The notes under the pieces: model-generated
Told to the model about the DNA's origin: nothing
The model's database searches: none
What the model saw: only the letters and a program-made list of their open reading frames with translations
Origin: Cellulosimicrobium funkei
GTDB taxonomy: Bacteria; Actinomycetota; Actinomycetes; Actinomycetales; Cellulomonadaceae
NCBI RefSeq assembly: GCF_001019615.1
Contig: NZ_JNBQ01000007.1
Span: forward strand, 1 to 64,000
Length of the DNA: 64,000 bases
Direction of reading: 5' to 3'
Program-made: the position numbers and the translations under genes
Shown here: piece after piece, positions 38,236 to 48,316 of the stretch
Layout: every line of letters starts with the position of its first letter
Position numbering within the stretch: the stretch's first letter is position 1

Positions 38236-39282
38236 GTGGAGACCGGGACCGACCTCGCGCGGCGCTACTACGACGAGGTCGTCGGGCCGATCGTGCTCGG
38301 CCGCTGGCCCGGTCTGCCGCACGCGGCGGGACGCCTCGGGAGCGGGTCCGACGTCCTGGGGCTCGACGACGCGACGTCGCGCGACCACGACTGGGGCCTG
38401 CGTCTGACGCTGCTGGTCGACGAGCCGATGGTCGACGAGGTCGACGCGCTGCTCGATGCGGCGCTCCCTGGCACGTTCGCCGGTCACCCGACCCGGTTCC
38501 CGACCACGTGGAGCCCGCACGGTCCGCACCAGGTCGAGGTCGCGTCGCCGTCGGGCTTCACCACGTCCCGCCTGGGACTCGACGCGACGCGCCCGCTCAG
38601 CCTGGACGACTGGCTCGCGCTCACCGGTCAGGCGGTGCTCGAGGTCACCGCGGGTCCCGTCTTCGCGGACACCGACGGTCGGGTCACCGCGGCGCGCGAC
38701 CGCCTCGCCTGGTACCCGGCCGACCTGTGGCGGTACGCGGTCGCCGTCGACTGGGCGCGGATCGGGCAGGAGCTGCCGTTCGTCGGCCGGACGGCGGAGC
38801 GCGGCGACGACCTCGGGTCGCGCGTCGTCGCCGCCCGGCTCGTGCGCGTCGCGATGCACCTCGGGTTCCTGCTCGAGCGGCGCTGGCCGCCGTACGGGAA
38901 GTGGTTCGGGACGGCGTTCGCCACGCTCCCGCGCGCCGCCGCCGCCGCGCCCGACCTCGCCGCCGCGCTCGCGGCCGACGACTGGAGGTCCCGCGAGGTG
39001 GCGCTGTGCCGGGGTCTGGAGACCCTGCACGACCTCCAGGGCGCGGTGGGCCTCCCGACCGTGACCGACGTCGTCGTCCCGTTCTTCGACCGGCCCTTCC
39101 GGGGGCTCGGGCCGGTGGCCGCCGCGGTGACGTCCGCGATCCAGGACCCGGTGGTGCGGGCGCTGCCACCGGGCGTCGGGACGGTCGAGCAGTGGGTCGA
39201 CGACGTCGACGTACTCACGGACCCCGGCCGTCGCGTCGCCGCGGCGCGCGGTGTCCGGCAGGCTGGGACGACCACCCCGTGA
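38236..39282 (+). CDS. DUF4037 family nucleotidyltransferase-like protein
   Basis: The 348-residue protein matches DUF4037. The block GSGSDVLGLDDATSRDHDWGLRL near residues 35-58 looks like a polymerase-beta-type nucleotidyltransferase core (GS followed by a DxD-like pair). A helical C-terminal half carries RWPPYGKWFGTAFATLP. Members are widespread in actinomycetes without a defined substrate. It begins 47 bases after the lipid operon but has its own leaderless promoter, so it is probably a separate unit, perhaps cotranscribed with the alpha-glucosidase 19 bases downstream. Confidence 0.8.
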   Translation: METGTDLARRYYDEVVGPIVLGRWPGLPHAAGRLGSGSDVLGLDDATSRDHDWGLRLTLLVDEPMVDEVDALLDAALPGTFAGHPTRFPTTWSPHGPHQVEVASPSGFTTSRLGLDATRPLSLDDWLALTGQAVLEVTAGPVFADTDGRVTAARDRLAWYPADLWRYAVAVDWARIGQELPFVGRTAERGDDLGSRVVAARLVRVAMHLGFLLERRWPPYGKWFGTAFATLPRAAAAAPDLAAALAADDWRSREVALCRGLETLHDLQGAVGLPTVTDVVVPFFDRPFRGLGPVAAAVTSAIQDPVVRALPPGVGTVEQWVDDVDVLTDPGRRVAAARGVRQAGTTTP

Positions 39283-39301
39283 CCCGAGAGGAAGCCGTGC
39301 G

Positions 39302-41155
39302 ATGACCTCGTCCGCACCCACCCCGGACCCCCTGCCCCGCGGCGGGTGGCCCGGCGCCGAGACGCCCGGTGACGCGCCCTGGTGGACGCGCTCGGTCGTG
39401 TACCAGGTGTACCCGCGCTCGTTCCAGGACACCGACGGCGACGGCGTCGGCGACCTCCCCGGGATCACCCGGCGGCTCGACCACCTGGAGCGGCTGGGGG
39501 TGGACGTCGTCTGGTTGTCCCCGGTGTACCGGTCGCCGCAGGCGGACAACGGCTACGACATCAGCGACTACGAGGACGTCGACCCGCTCTTCGGGTCGCT
39601 CGCGGACCTCGACGCCCTGATCGAGGGTTTGCACGCGCGCGGGATGAAGCTCGTCATGGACCTCGTCGTCAACCACACGAGCGACGAGCACCCGTGGTTC
39701 GTCCAGTCGCGCTCGTCAACCGAGAGCCCGCGGCGCGACTGGTACTGGTGGCGCCCCGCACGCGCCGGCATGGAGCCCGGGGCGCCGGGAGCCGAGCCGA
39801 CCAACTGGCGCTCGTTCTTCGGCGGGAGCGCGTGGCGGTTCGACGAGGCGTCGGGGGAGTACTACCTGCACCTGTTCGACACCAAGCAGCCGGACCTCAA
39901 CTGGGAGAACCCGGAGGTCCGCCAGGCGGTCTACGCCATGATGCGGCGGTGGCTCGACCGCGGCGTCGACGGGTTCCGGATGGACGTCATCAACCTGATC
40001 TCCAAGGACGTCGCGCCCGACGGCTCGCTGCCCGACGGCGAGGTGCACTGGGGGACGTTCGGTGACGGGAGCCCGCACTACACGGACGGGCCGCGCGTGC
40101 ACGAGTTCCTCGCCGAGATGCACCGCGAGGTGTTCGCGCCGTACCTCGCGCAGGGCCGCGAGATCCTCACCGTGGGGGAGACGCCGGGCGTGACCGTCGA
40201 GCACGGCGTCCGCTACACCGACCCCGACCGTCGCGAGGTCGACATGGTGTTCCAGTTCGAGCACATGGGCATCGACCACGGCGCGACGCGCTACGACCCG
40301 GTCCGGTGGGACCTCGCCGACCTCAAGGCGACGCTCGGCCGGTGGCAGGCCGGTCTCGCCGACCGGGGCTGGAACGCCCTGTACTGGGACAACCACGACC
40401 AGCCGCGCGTCGTCTCGCGCTTCGGCGACGACTCTCCCGCGCACCGCGTCGCGTCGGCCAAGGCGCTCGCTCTCCTGCTGCACCTGCACCGCGGCACGCC
40501 GTACGTCTACCAGGGCGAGGAGCTCGGCATGACGAACGCGCCGTTCACGCGCGTCGAGCAGTACCAGGACGTCGAGTCGCTCGGGTACTTCCGCGAGCTC
40601 ACCGGGCGCACGGGCGGCCCGCGGCTGCGCACCGACGGCGAGATGCTCGCCGTGCTCGCGCACGCGAGCCGCGACCACGCCCGCACCCCCGTGCAGTGGG
40701 ACGCGACCCCGAACGCCGGGTTCACGACGGGGACGCCGTGGCTCGAGGTCAACCCGAACCACACCACGATCAACGCGGAGGCCGCGTGGGCCGACGAGGA
40801 CTCGGTCCTGCACTTCTACCGGCGGCTCGTCGCCCTGCGTCGCGACGAGCCGGTCGTCGCGCTCGGCGACTTCCACATGCTCCTCCCGGACCACGCGGCG
40901 CTCTACGCGTTCACCCGGACCCTCGACACCCCGGTCCGTGACGGCAGGACCAGGCGGGACGAGCTCCTCGTCCTCGTGAACGTGAGCGGGCAGCCGCAGG
41001 ACGTCCCCGACGGCGTGCTCGCCGGCTGGGAGGACGCGGCGACCGTGGTGGCCACGCACACCGCGGCGACCGCCGGCGGGCGCCCGGGCAGCGCCCGTCT
41101 GGAGCCCTGGGAGGCCGTCGTGCGCCGCCGCTCGACCGAGATCCTCCCCGGGTAG
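39302..41155 (+). CDS. GH13 alpha-glucosidase / oligo-1,6-glucosidase
   Basis: The 617-residue enzyme is an intracellular GH13 glycosidase. The catalytic nucleophile is D228 (DGFRMDVIN), the acid/base E293 (TVGETPG) and the third acid D366 (DNHDQPR). The N-terminal VVYQVYPRSFQDTDGDGVGDLPGI and the conserved NHTSDEHPWF stretch indicate the oligo-1,6-glucosidase/alpha-glucosidase subgroup with a calcium-like DxDGDG site. There is no signal peptide. GAGAGGAAG precedes the ATG at 39302. A maltose or isomaltose transporter is not nearby. Linkage preference cannot be fixed by sequence reading. Confidence 0.93.
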   Translation: MTSSAPTPDPLPRGGWPGAETPGDAPWWTRSVVYQVYPRSFQDTDGDGVGDLPGITRRLDHLERLGVDVVWLSPVYRSPQADNGYDISDYEDVDPLFGSLADLDALIEGLHARGMKLVMDLVVNHTSDEHPWFVQSRSSTESPRRDWYWWRPARAGMEPGAPGAEPTNWRSFFGGSAWRFDEASGEYYLHLFDTKQPDLNWENPEVRQAVYAMMRRWLDRGVDGFRMDVINLISKDVAPDGSLPDGEVHWGTFGDGSPHYTDGPRVHEFLAEMHREVFAPYLAQGREILTVGETPGVTVEHGVRYTDPDRREVDMVFQFEHMGIDHGATRYDPVRWDLADLKATLGRWQAGLADRGWNALYWDNHDQPRVVSRFGDDSPAHRVASAKALALLLHLHRGTPYVYQGEELGMTNAPFTRVEQYQDVESLGYFRELTGRTGGPRLRTDGEMLAVLAHASRDHARTPVQWDATPNAGFTTGTPWLEVNPNHTTINAEAAWADEDSVLHFYRRLVALRRDEPVVALGDFHMLLPDHAALYAFTRTLDTPVRDGRTRRDELLVLVNVSGQPQDVPDGVLAGWEDAATVVATHTAATAGGRPGSARLEPWEAVVRRRSTEILPG

Positions 41156-41208
41156 GAGGCAGGTCATGCGACGGTAGGAGGTCTGTTCCGTCTGGACCAA
41201 GAGTGCCC

Positions 41209-41214
41209 TATGCT
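41209..41214 (+). promoter_or_regulatory. Possible -10 box of the ABC exporter operon
   Basis: TATGCT fits the -10 consensus and would give a leader of about 55 bases containing the GGGAGGGG ribosome site before GTG 41276. No good -35 is visible. Confidence 0.4.
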
Positions 41215-41275
41215 CACCCCAGCCGGCGGGGCTGCCGGGCAGGGGGCCGCGGCGCGGCCGGGGAGGGGCGCACGG

Positions 41276-42259
41276 GTGCAGACCACGGGAGCCCCCGCGA
41301 TCGAGGCGCGGGGGCTGCGCAAGACGTACCGGAGCCGCAGGGGGCGGTCGGTGGGCGTCGAGGGGCTCGACCTCGTCGTGCCCGTCGGCGGGGTCCACGG
41401 GTTCCTCGGGCCGAACGGCTCCGGGAAGACCACGACGATCCGCATGCTCCTCGGGCTCGTGCGCGCCGACGCGGGGAGCGCGCACATCTTCGGCCGCGAG
41501 GTGCCGCGGCACCTGCCCGACGTCGTCGGTCGCGTCGGTGCGATCGTGGAATCCCCGAAGTTCTTCCCCGCCTTCAGCGCGCGCAAGAACCTCGACCTGC
41601 TCGCGGCGGCGATCGGCGCTCCTGCGGGCCGGGTGGGCGAGGTGCTCGCCGAGGTCGGGCTGTCCGACCGCGCCGGCGACCGGTACCGCGGCTACTCGCT
41701 GGGGATGAAGCAGCGGCTCGCGATCGCCGCGACGCTGCTCAAGGACCCCGACCTGCTCATCTTCGACGAGCCGACGAACGGGCTCGACCCCGCCGGGATC
41801 CGAGAGATCCGGGACACCATGCGCTCGCTCGCGGACCGCGGGAAGACCGTGCTGGTGAGCAGCCACATCCTCGCCGAGGTCGAGCAGGTCGCGGACACGG
41901 TCTCGATCATCGCGCGCGGCCGCCTCATCGCGTCGGGGAGCGTGAGCGAGCTCATCGGTGCCGGCGGCGCGACGCTCCAGGTCGGGGTCGCCGACCCGGC
42001 GCGCGCCGCCGCGGTGCTGCGTGCCGACGGCTTCACGGTACGCGAGGACGGCGCCCGCCTGCTCGTGGACGGCGTCGCCGACGCCGCGCAGGTCACCCGG
42101 GCGCTCGCCGCCCACGACCTCTGGCTCACCGAGCTCGTCCCGGTCCACGCCGGCCTCGAGGCGGTGTTCCTCGAGCTCGTCGGCAAGGACGAGGCCGCGG
42201 GCACGCGGCACGACCGTCGTGGTGACCACGCCGTCGCGACGCAGGGGGTCGTCGCGTGA
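41276..42259 (+). CDS. ABC transporter ATP-binding protein
   Basis: The 327-residue ATPase has Walker A GPNGSGKT (45-52), signature YSLGMKQR (140-147) and Walker B LLIFDEP (160-166), with a C-terminal extension of about 100 residues typical of DrrA/CcmA-type exporters. GTG 41276 is chosen because GGGAGGGG precedes it. The earlier ATG 41210 would add a Gly/Ala-rich stretch and overlaps a likely -10 box. It is coupled to the permease gene by a GTGA overlap. The transported substrate is unknown; drug or lipid export and bacteriocin immunity are common for this type. Confidence 0.9.
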   Translation: MQTTGAPAIEARGLRKTYRSRRGRSVGVEGLDLVVPVGGVHGFLGPNGSGKTTTIRMLLGLVRADAGSAHIFGREVPRHLPDVVGRVGAIVESPKFFPAFSARKNLDLLAAAIGAPAGRVGEVLAEVGLSDRAGDRYRGYSLGMKQRLAIAATLLKDPDLLIFDEPTNGLDPAGIREIRDTMRSLADRGKTVLVSSHILAEVEQVADTVSIIARGRLIASGSVSELIGAGGATLQVGVADPARAAAVLRADGFTVREDGARLLVDGVADAAQVTRALAAHDLWLTELVPVHAGLEAVFLELVGKDEAAGTRHDRRGDHAVATQGVVA

Positions 42260-43263
42260 GCCGCCTGCTGAGGGTCGAGCTCCGCCGCCTCCGCGCGCGT
42301 CGTCTCGTGCGCTGGGCGAGCGCGGGGACCCTCGTCCTCGCGGCGCTGAGCGTGCTGCTCGCCTACACCCAGAGCCTGCCGCCGTCGGATCTCGAGGTGG
42401 AGCAGGCGGAGCACGCGTACGAGCAGCAGCTCGACGACTGGGAGCAGAACGGAGACGAGTACGTCGCGCAGTGCGAGTCGGACCAGGAGGTCGCTCGCGA
42501 GACCGACCCCGCCGCCGACTACGGGTGCGACGACATGGCGCCCCGGCTCGAGTGGTTCCTCTCCGAGCCCCCCACGTTCGACGGCGACGAGGAGTCCTGG
42601 CCGGTCCCGGGCGCGACGACGGTCACCCAGCTCGCACCGCTCCTGCTCCTCTTCGCGCTCGTCGTCGGGGTGTCGTTCCTCACCGCCGAGATCTCGTCGG
42701 GGGCGATCGGGCTGTGGCTCACGTTCGAGCCGCGCCGTCAGCGCGTCTACTGGTCCAAGGCTGCCGCCGCCGCGCTCGGTGTGCTGCCCGTCGTCGTGCT
42801 CGCCTATCTCGTCATGGCGGGCGGTGCGTACGGCGCCTACGCGATCAACGGGCAGCTCGGGGCCGTCACCTCCGAGACGTGGACGCGGCTCGCGAGCGTC
42901 GGCGGACGGGCGGTGCTCGCTGCCGCGCTCGTCGCGGCCACAGGGGCTGCGCTCGGCGTGCTGTTGAAGAACGCGGCGGGAGCGCTCGGTCTGGTCGTGG
43001 TCTGGGTCGCCGTCGTGGAGACGGTCGTCACGCTCGCCGTGCAGGACGCGCAGGCCTGGCTCGTGCGGACCAACGTCGTGGCCTGGGTCCAGGGCGGCAC
43101 GACCGTCTGGGTGCAGGAGTGCACCACGGACGCGACCGGGACGACGTGCCAGGGCGTGGAGCGGATCGTCACCCAGACGCAGGGCGGCCTCTACCTGCTG
43201 GCGGTCGCCGCCGTGCTGTCGCTGGTGGCAGCGGTCGTGTTCCGGCGGCGCGACGTCTCCTGA
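42256..43263 (+). CDS. ABC transporter permease (ABC-2-like)
   Basis: The 335-residue membrane protein begins with a basic segment and a first helix (WASAGTLVLAALSVLLAY). An extracytoplasmic acidic domain of about 95 residues with two or three cysteines follows, then about five more helices including APLLLLFALVVGVSFLTAEI and a last LYLLAVAAVLSLVAAVVF. The acidic insert between helices 1 and 2 resembles ABC-2 permeases of the ABC2_membrane_2/5 type. It forms an exporter with the preceding ATPase. Its stop lies 112 bases before the ilvB leader peptide, with no obvious terminator between them. Confidence 0.87.
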   Translation: MSRLLRVELRRLRARRLVRWASAGTLVLAALSVLLAYTQSLPPSDLEVEQAEHAYEQQLDDWEQNGDEYVAQCESDQEVARETDPAADYGCDDMAPRLEWFLSEPPTFDGDEESWPVPGATTVTQLAPLLLLFALVVGVSFLTAEISSGAIGLWLTFEPRRQRVYWSKAAAAALGVLPVVVLAYLVMAGGAYGAYAINGQLGAVTSETWTRLASVGGRAVLAAALVAATGAALGVLLKNAAGALGLVVVWVAVVETVVTLAVQDAQAWLVRTNVVAWVQGGTTVWVQECTTDATGTTCQGVERIVTQTQGGLYLLAVAAVLSLVAAVVFRRRDVS

Positions 43264-43338
43264 CACCTCGTGCGGCGGCGGCGACCGCTCCTCGTGCCGA
43301 GGCGCTCGTCCCATCTCGTGAGACGGGCGCCTCGACAC

Positions 43339-43367
43339 GTGACATCCCCGAAACATGGGCGTACAGT
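43339..43367 (+). promoter_or_regulatory. Promoter of the ilvBNC leader
   Basis: GTGACA (43339-43344) and TACAGT (43362-43367) are spaced by 17 bases. The leader peptide GTG starts eight bases after the -10 box, so the leader is probably translated from the first base of the transcript. Confidence 0.6.
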
Positions 43368-43375
43368 CCCATGAC

Positions 43376-43420
43376 GTGCAGACGATCCTCCTTGTAGTAC
43401 TTCCTGAGCGCGCCGGCTGA
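43376..43420 (+). CDS. ilvBNC leader peptide (attenuator)
   Basis: The short frame encodes [14 protein letters not shown], in which six of fourteen residues are Ile, Leu or Val in one run. It uses GTA, GTA and CTT, codons that are rare in this GC-rich genome. A ribosome stalled here under branched-chain amino-acid shortage would affect folding of the downstream hairpins. The arrangement of leader, hairpin, terminator and acetolactate synthase gene follows the classic attenuation design known for ilv operons in actinomycetes and enterobacteria. Confidence 0.75.
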   Translation: MQTILLVVLPERAG

Positions 43421-43452
43421 GGCCACGCCACCAGGCTTCGTCAGCGCGCTCA
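43405..43452 (+). promoter_or_regulatory. Pause/antiterminator-type hairpin in the ilvB leader
   Basis: TGAGCGCGC (43405-43413), overlapping the end of the leader peptide frame, pairs perfectly with GCGCGCTCA (43444-43452). It abuts the terminator stem. Which alternative pairings compete was not computed. Confidence 0.5.
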
Positions 43453-43494
43453 CCCCTCGTCCAGCCCGGCATCCCGGGTCCGAGGGGTTTTTTT
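43453..43494 (+). terminator. Attenuator terminator of ilvBNC
   Basis: CCCCTCG (43453-43459) pairs with CGAGGGG (43481-43487) around an inner CCCGG/CCGGG stem and is followed directly by seven T residues, a clear intrinsic terminator. It lies about 200 bases upstream of ilvB, so it can only act by attenuation. Confidence 0.85.
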
Positions 43495-43701
43495 GTTGCC
43501 ACCACACCGGCACGACAACACCAGACAGGACCGCGGACGGCCCACCCCGGCCACCGCGAGCGCCGCACCCGCGAGACCCGCGAGCACCGGCACCGCACAC
43601 CGCGACCAGCACGACCGCACCACCACGGTCGGCTCCGGTACCCGGCGGAGCGCCCCCACGGGGCGCCTGCCGGGCCGAGGCCACGACACGCAGGAGACAC
43701 C

Positions 43702-45615
43702 ATGGCCCAGGGTCCCACCCCGGCACCTCCGCGACCGGGGGCCCCGACGCCCGCGGCGCAGGCGCCGAAGCCCGCCCCGACACCCGCGTCGGTCGCCCCG
43801 CGCGGCGACGTCCGGCGCGCTGCCACGGCTCGCCCGGCCGGCAGCACGCAGGGCACCTCGACGGGTGAGGAGATGACCGGCGCGCAGTCGATCGTCCGCT
43901 CGCTCGAGGAGGTCGGCGCCGACGTCGTCTTCGGCATCCCGGGTGGTGCGATCCTCCCGACGTACGACCCGCTCATGGACTCGCAGCGACTGCGCCACAT
44001 CCTCGTGCGCCACGAGCAGGGCGGCGGCCACGCCGCGCAGGGCTACGCGCACGCGACCGGCAGGGTCGGCGTGACCATGGCGACCTCGGGCCCCGGCGCG
44101 ACGAACCTCGTGACGCCGATCGCCGACGCGAACATGGACTCGATCCCGCTCGTCGCGATCACCGGCCAGGTCGCCGCGGGCGCGATCGGTACGGACGCCT
44201 TCCAGGAGGCGGACATCGTCGGCATCACGCTGCCGATCACCAAGCACAACTTCCTCGTCACCGACCCCGACGACATCCCGCGCACCATCGCGGAGGCGTT
44301 CCACATCGCCTCGACGGGCCGCCCCGGTCCGGTGCTCGTGGACATCGCGAAGTCGGCCATGCAGTCGCGCACGACGTTCTCGTGGCCCCAGGACGTACAG
44401 CTCCCGGGCTACCACCCGGTGACGAAGCCGCACAGCAAGCAGATCAAGGAGGCCGCGCGACTGCTCGCGTCGGCCCGCCGGCCCGTGCTCTACGTGGGTG
44501 GCGGCGTGGTCCGCGCGAACGCGTCGGCCGAGCTGCGGCGCCTCGTCGACCTGTCGGGCGCGCCGGTCGTCACGACGCTCATGGCGCGCGGCGCCGTGCC
44601 CGACACGCACCCCCAGAACCTCGGGATGCCCGGCATGCACGGCACCGTCCCGGCCGTGGCGGCGCTCCAGAAGGCGGACCTCGTCGTGTCCCTCGGCGCG
44701 CGCTTCGACGACCGCGTGACGGGCAAGCTCTCGAGCTTCGCTCCGCACGCGCAGGTCGTGCACGCGGACATCGACCCGGCGGAGATCGGCAAGAACCGCG
44801 ACGTGGACGTCCCGATCGTCGGCGACCTCAAGGAGGTCATCTCCGACCTGCTCCCCGAGCTCGAGCGCGAGCACGAGTCCAAGGGGAAGCCGGACGTCGA
44901 GGCCTGGTGGCGCCAGATCGACGACTGGCGCGAGACCTACCCCCTCGGGTACACCGAGCCCGACGACGGCCACCTCGCCCCGCAGCACGTCATCTCGCGC
45001 CTGGGCGAGATCTCCGGCCCTGAGTCGATCTACGTCGCGGGCGTCGGCCAGCACCAGATGTGGGCCGCGCAGTTCATCCGCTACGAGCACCCGCGGACCT
45101 GGATCAACTCCGGCGGCCTCGGCACCATGGGCTTCTCGATCCCCGCGGCGATGGGCGCGAAGGTCGGCCGCCCGGACGCCACGGTGTGGGCGATCGACGG
45201 CGACGGCTGCTTCCAGATGACCAACCAGGAGCTCGCCACCTGCACGATCAACGAGATCCCGATCAAGGTCGCGCTGATCAACAACTCCTCGCTCGGCATG
45301 GTGCGCCAGTGGCAGACCCTGTTCTACGACAAGCGCTACTCCAACACCGACCTGCACACCGGGCACGGCACGGCGCGCGTCCCCGACTTCGTCAAGCTCG
45401 CCGACGCCTACGGGTGCGAGGGCATCCGCGTCGAGTCGATGGGCGACGTCGACGCCGCGATCAAGCGCGCGATGGAGATCGACGACCGCCCCGTGGTCAT
45501 CGACTTCAACGTCTCGCGCGACGCGATGGTGTGGCCGATGGTCGCCGCCGGCGTGAGCAACGACGACATCCAGTACGCGCGGGGCATCTCGCCCGCGTGG
45601 GACCGAGAGGACTGA
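43702..45615 (+). CDS. ilvB: Acetolactate synthase large subunit
   Basis: The 637-residue ThDP enzyme forms acetolactate or acetohydroxybutyrate, the first common step to valine, leucine and isoleucine. The cofactor-activating glutamate is E105 in [15 protein letters not shown], and the ThDP/Mg motif is [13 protein letters not shown] with later [11 protein letters not shown] Pro/Ala-rich tail of about 55 residues precedes the conserved [27 protein letters not shown] start. AGGAGACACC precedes the ATG. ilvN follows after six bases. Expression is probably controlled by the leader attenuator at 43376-43494. Confidence 0.96.
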   Translation: MAQGPTPAPPRPGAPTPAAQAPKPAPTPASVAPRGDVRRAATARPAGSTQGTSTGEEMTGAQSIVRSLEEVGADVVFGIPGGAILPTYDPLMDSQRLRHILVRHEQGGGHAAQGYAHATGRVGVTMATSGPGATNLVTPIADANMDSIPLVAITGQVAAGAIGTDAFQEADIVGITLPITKHNFLVTDPDDIPRTIAEAFHIASTGRPGPVLVDIAKSAMQSRTTFSWPQDVQLPGYHPVTKPHSKQIKEAARLLASARRPVLYVGGGVVRANASAELRRLVDLSGAPVVTTLMARGAVPDTHPQNLGMPGMHGTVPAVAALQKADLVVSLGARFDDRVTGKLSSFAPHAQVVHADIDPAEIGKNRDVDVPIVGDLKEVISDLLPELEREHESKGKPDVEAWWRQIDDWRETYPLGYTEPDDGHLAPQHVISRLGEISGPESIYVAGVGQHQMWAAQFIRYEHPRTWINSGGLGTMGFSIPAAMGAKVGRPDATVWAIDGDGCFQMTNQELATCTINEIPIKVALINNSSLGMVRQWQTLFYDKRYSNTDLHTGHGTARVPDFVKLADAYGCEGIRVESMGDVDAAIKRAMEIDDRPVVIDFNVSRDAMVWPMVAAGVSNDDIQYARGISPAWDRED

Positions 45616-45621
45616 CCCGCC

Positions 45622-46146
45622 ATGTCCCGCCACACCCTCTCCGTGCTCGTCGAGAACAAGCCCGGCGTGCTGACGCGCGTCGCGGGCCTGTTCGCTCGCC
45701 GCGCCTTCAACATCCACTCGCTCGCGGTCGGCCCGACCGAGCACGAGGAGATCTCGCGCATCACCGTGGTCGTCGACGTCGAGGAACGTCCGCTCGAGCA
45801 GGTGACGAAGCAGCTCAACAAGCTGGTCAACGTCATCAAGATCGTCGAGCTCGACGCGGCCGCGTCCGTGCAGCGCGAGCTCCTGCTCGTCAAGGTGCGC
45901 GCCGACGGCGCGAACCGCACCGGCGTGCTCGAGGTCGTCAACCTCTTCCGCGCGAAGGTCGTCGACGTCGTGCCCGACGCCGTGACCATCGAGGCGACGG
46001 GCACGGGCGAGAAGCTGAACGCCCTGCTCGGAGCGCTCGAGCCCTACGGCGTGCGCGAGATCGTGAAGTCGGGGACCGTCGCCGTCGGGCGCGGCTCCCG
46101 CTCGATCACCGACCGCGCGCTGGAACGCGTGGTCCGCTCCGCCTGA
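45622..46146 (+). CDS. ilvN: Acetolactate synthase small (regulatory) subunit
   Basis: The 174-residue protein has an N-terminal ACT domain (LSVLVENKPGVLTRVAGLFARRAFNIHSLAVGPTE, residues 4-38) that binds valine for feedback inhibition. A C-terminal ALS_ss domain (about 85-165) follows with a GTGEKLNALLGALEPYGVREIVKSGTVAVGRG stretch. It activates IlvB and makes it valine-sensitive. Six bases separate it from ilvB and 120 from ilvC, consistent with one ilvBNC transcript. Confidence 0.95.
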   Translation: MSRHTLSVLVENKPGVLTRVAGLFARRAFNIHSLAVGPTEHEEISRITVVVDVEERPLEQVTKQLNKLVNVIKIVELDAAASVQRELLLVKVRADGANRTGVLEVVNLFRAKVVDVVPDAVTIEATGTGEKLNALLGALEPYGVREIVKSGTVAVGRGSRSITDRALERVVRSA

Positions 46147-47468
<1,322 letters not shown>

Positions 47469-47491
47469 GCCTGACGCTCGTCGCTCACCTC

Positions 47492-47588
47492 GAGGAGGGG
47501 GCGGCGTCGTGCGCGATGTACCATCCGGCCTCGTGCCTCGGCCTCCCGCCAGGCCCGCCACGATCGCGCACGACGCCGCCCCCTCCTC
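47492..47588 (+). ncRNA. Hairpin element with conserved loop, copy B
   Basis: A perfect 26-bp stem (47492-47517 with 47563-47588) encloses 45 bases. The loop begins GTACCATCC and ends CCCGCCACG, and GGCC pairs with GGCC around TCGTGCCTC. Copy A at 27163-27253 (minus strand) shares the loop but has a stem of different sequence. The element fills most of the ilvC-ASCH gap; the remainder (47589-47690) shows nothing recognisable. Confidence 0.5.
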
Positions 47589-47707
47589 GTGCTGTCGGGT
47601 CACCTCCACGTCGCCACGGGGCGTCGAAAGTCCGGATCCTTGCGACACGGGTGGGACGAATGGCGGGAGACCGGGCAGATCGACCCTCGGTGCGCCACGA
47701 TAGGGGC

Positions 47708-48247
47708 ATGACCCGACAGGCGGACGAGGGGGAACCGGTGACGGACGACGTGGTGGTGGACGAGAGGGCGGCGGAGATCCTCGCGTTCTGGGAGCTGGCG
47801 CGGCCGAGCGCCGGGATGGCACGGGTGGGCGTGGTCACCGGCACCACGGTCTCCGAGACGGTGCCGCCGCCCGCATGGTCGTTCGGCGACAACCCCGCGC
47901 TGGCCGACGCCCTGCTCGCGGCGGTGCTCAGCGGGGAGAAGACCGCGACGTCGTCCGCCCTGTGGGAGTACGAGGACTCGGGGGAGCCCGTCCCGCGCGT
48001 CGGCGAGCTGTCGATCCTGCTCGACGGTGCGGGCCACCCGCGGGCCCTCGTCCGCACGACGTCGGTCGAGGTCGTCGCGTTCGAGGAGGTCGACGCGGAC
48101 TTCGCCCTGGCGGAGGGCGAGGACGACGGCTCGCTCGAGGCGTGGCGCGACGGTCACGAGACGTACTTCCGGCGCGTGCTGGAGCGAGAGTTCGCTCCCG
48201 ACATGCCGCTCGTGTGCGAGCGGTTCGAGCTGCGCTACCCGCGCTGA
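47708..48247 (+). CDS. ASCH domain protein
   Basis: The 179-residue protein has the ASCH (PUA-like) fold signature: WSFGDNPALADALLAAVLSGEKTATSSALWEYEDSGEPVPRVGELSILLDGAGHPRALVRTTSVEVVAFEEVDADFALAEGEDDGSLEAWR is spread over residues 50-140, with the GEKTATSS motif and the final HETYFRR block. ASCH proteins bind RNA or modified nucleosides; some hydrolyse N4-acetylcytidine. The role here is unknown. CACGAT six bases before ATG 47708 suggests a leaderless start, and GTG 47738 is an alternative. A hairpin separates it from the convergent ROK gene. Confidence 0.85.
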   Translation: MTRQADEGEPVTDDVVVDERAAEILAFWELARPSAGMARVGVVTGTTVSETVPPPAWSFGDNPALADALLAAVLSGEKTATSSALWEYEDSGEPVPRVGELSILLDGAGHPRALVRTTSVEVVAFEEVDADFALAEGEDDGSLEAWRDGHETYFRRVLEREFAPDMPLVCERFELRYPR

Positions 48248-48256
48248 GCAGGGGAT

Positions 48257-48297
48257 GAGCGGTGGCCCGCCGTGCCACGTTCGGCCGGCCACCGCTC
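48257..48297. terminator. Hairpin between ASCH and ROK genes
   Basis: GAGCGGTGGCC (48257-48267) pairs with GGCCACCGCTC (48287-48297). It sits between convergent stops and can serve both strands. Confidence 0.65.
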
Positions 48298-48316
48298 GCG
48301 GGGCAGGTGAAGAGGA

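Noticed and set aside
43376-43494. T-box riboswitch in the ilvB leader
   Set aside because: No T-box core or specifier loop was recognised; a short Ile/Leu/Val peptide frame with a terminator explains the region better.
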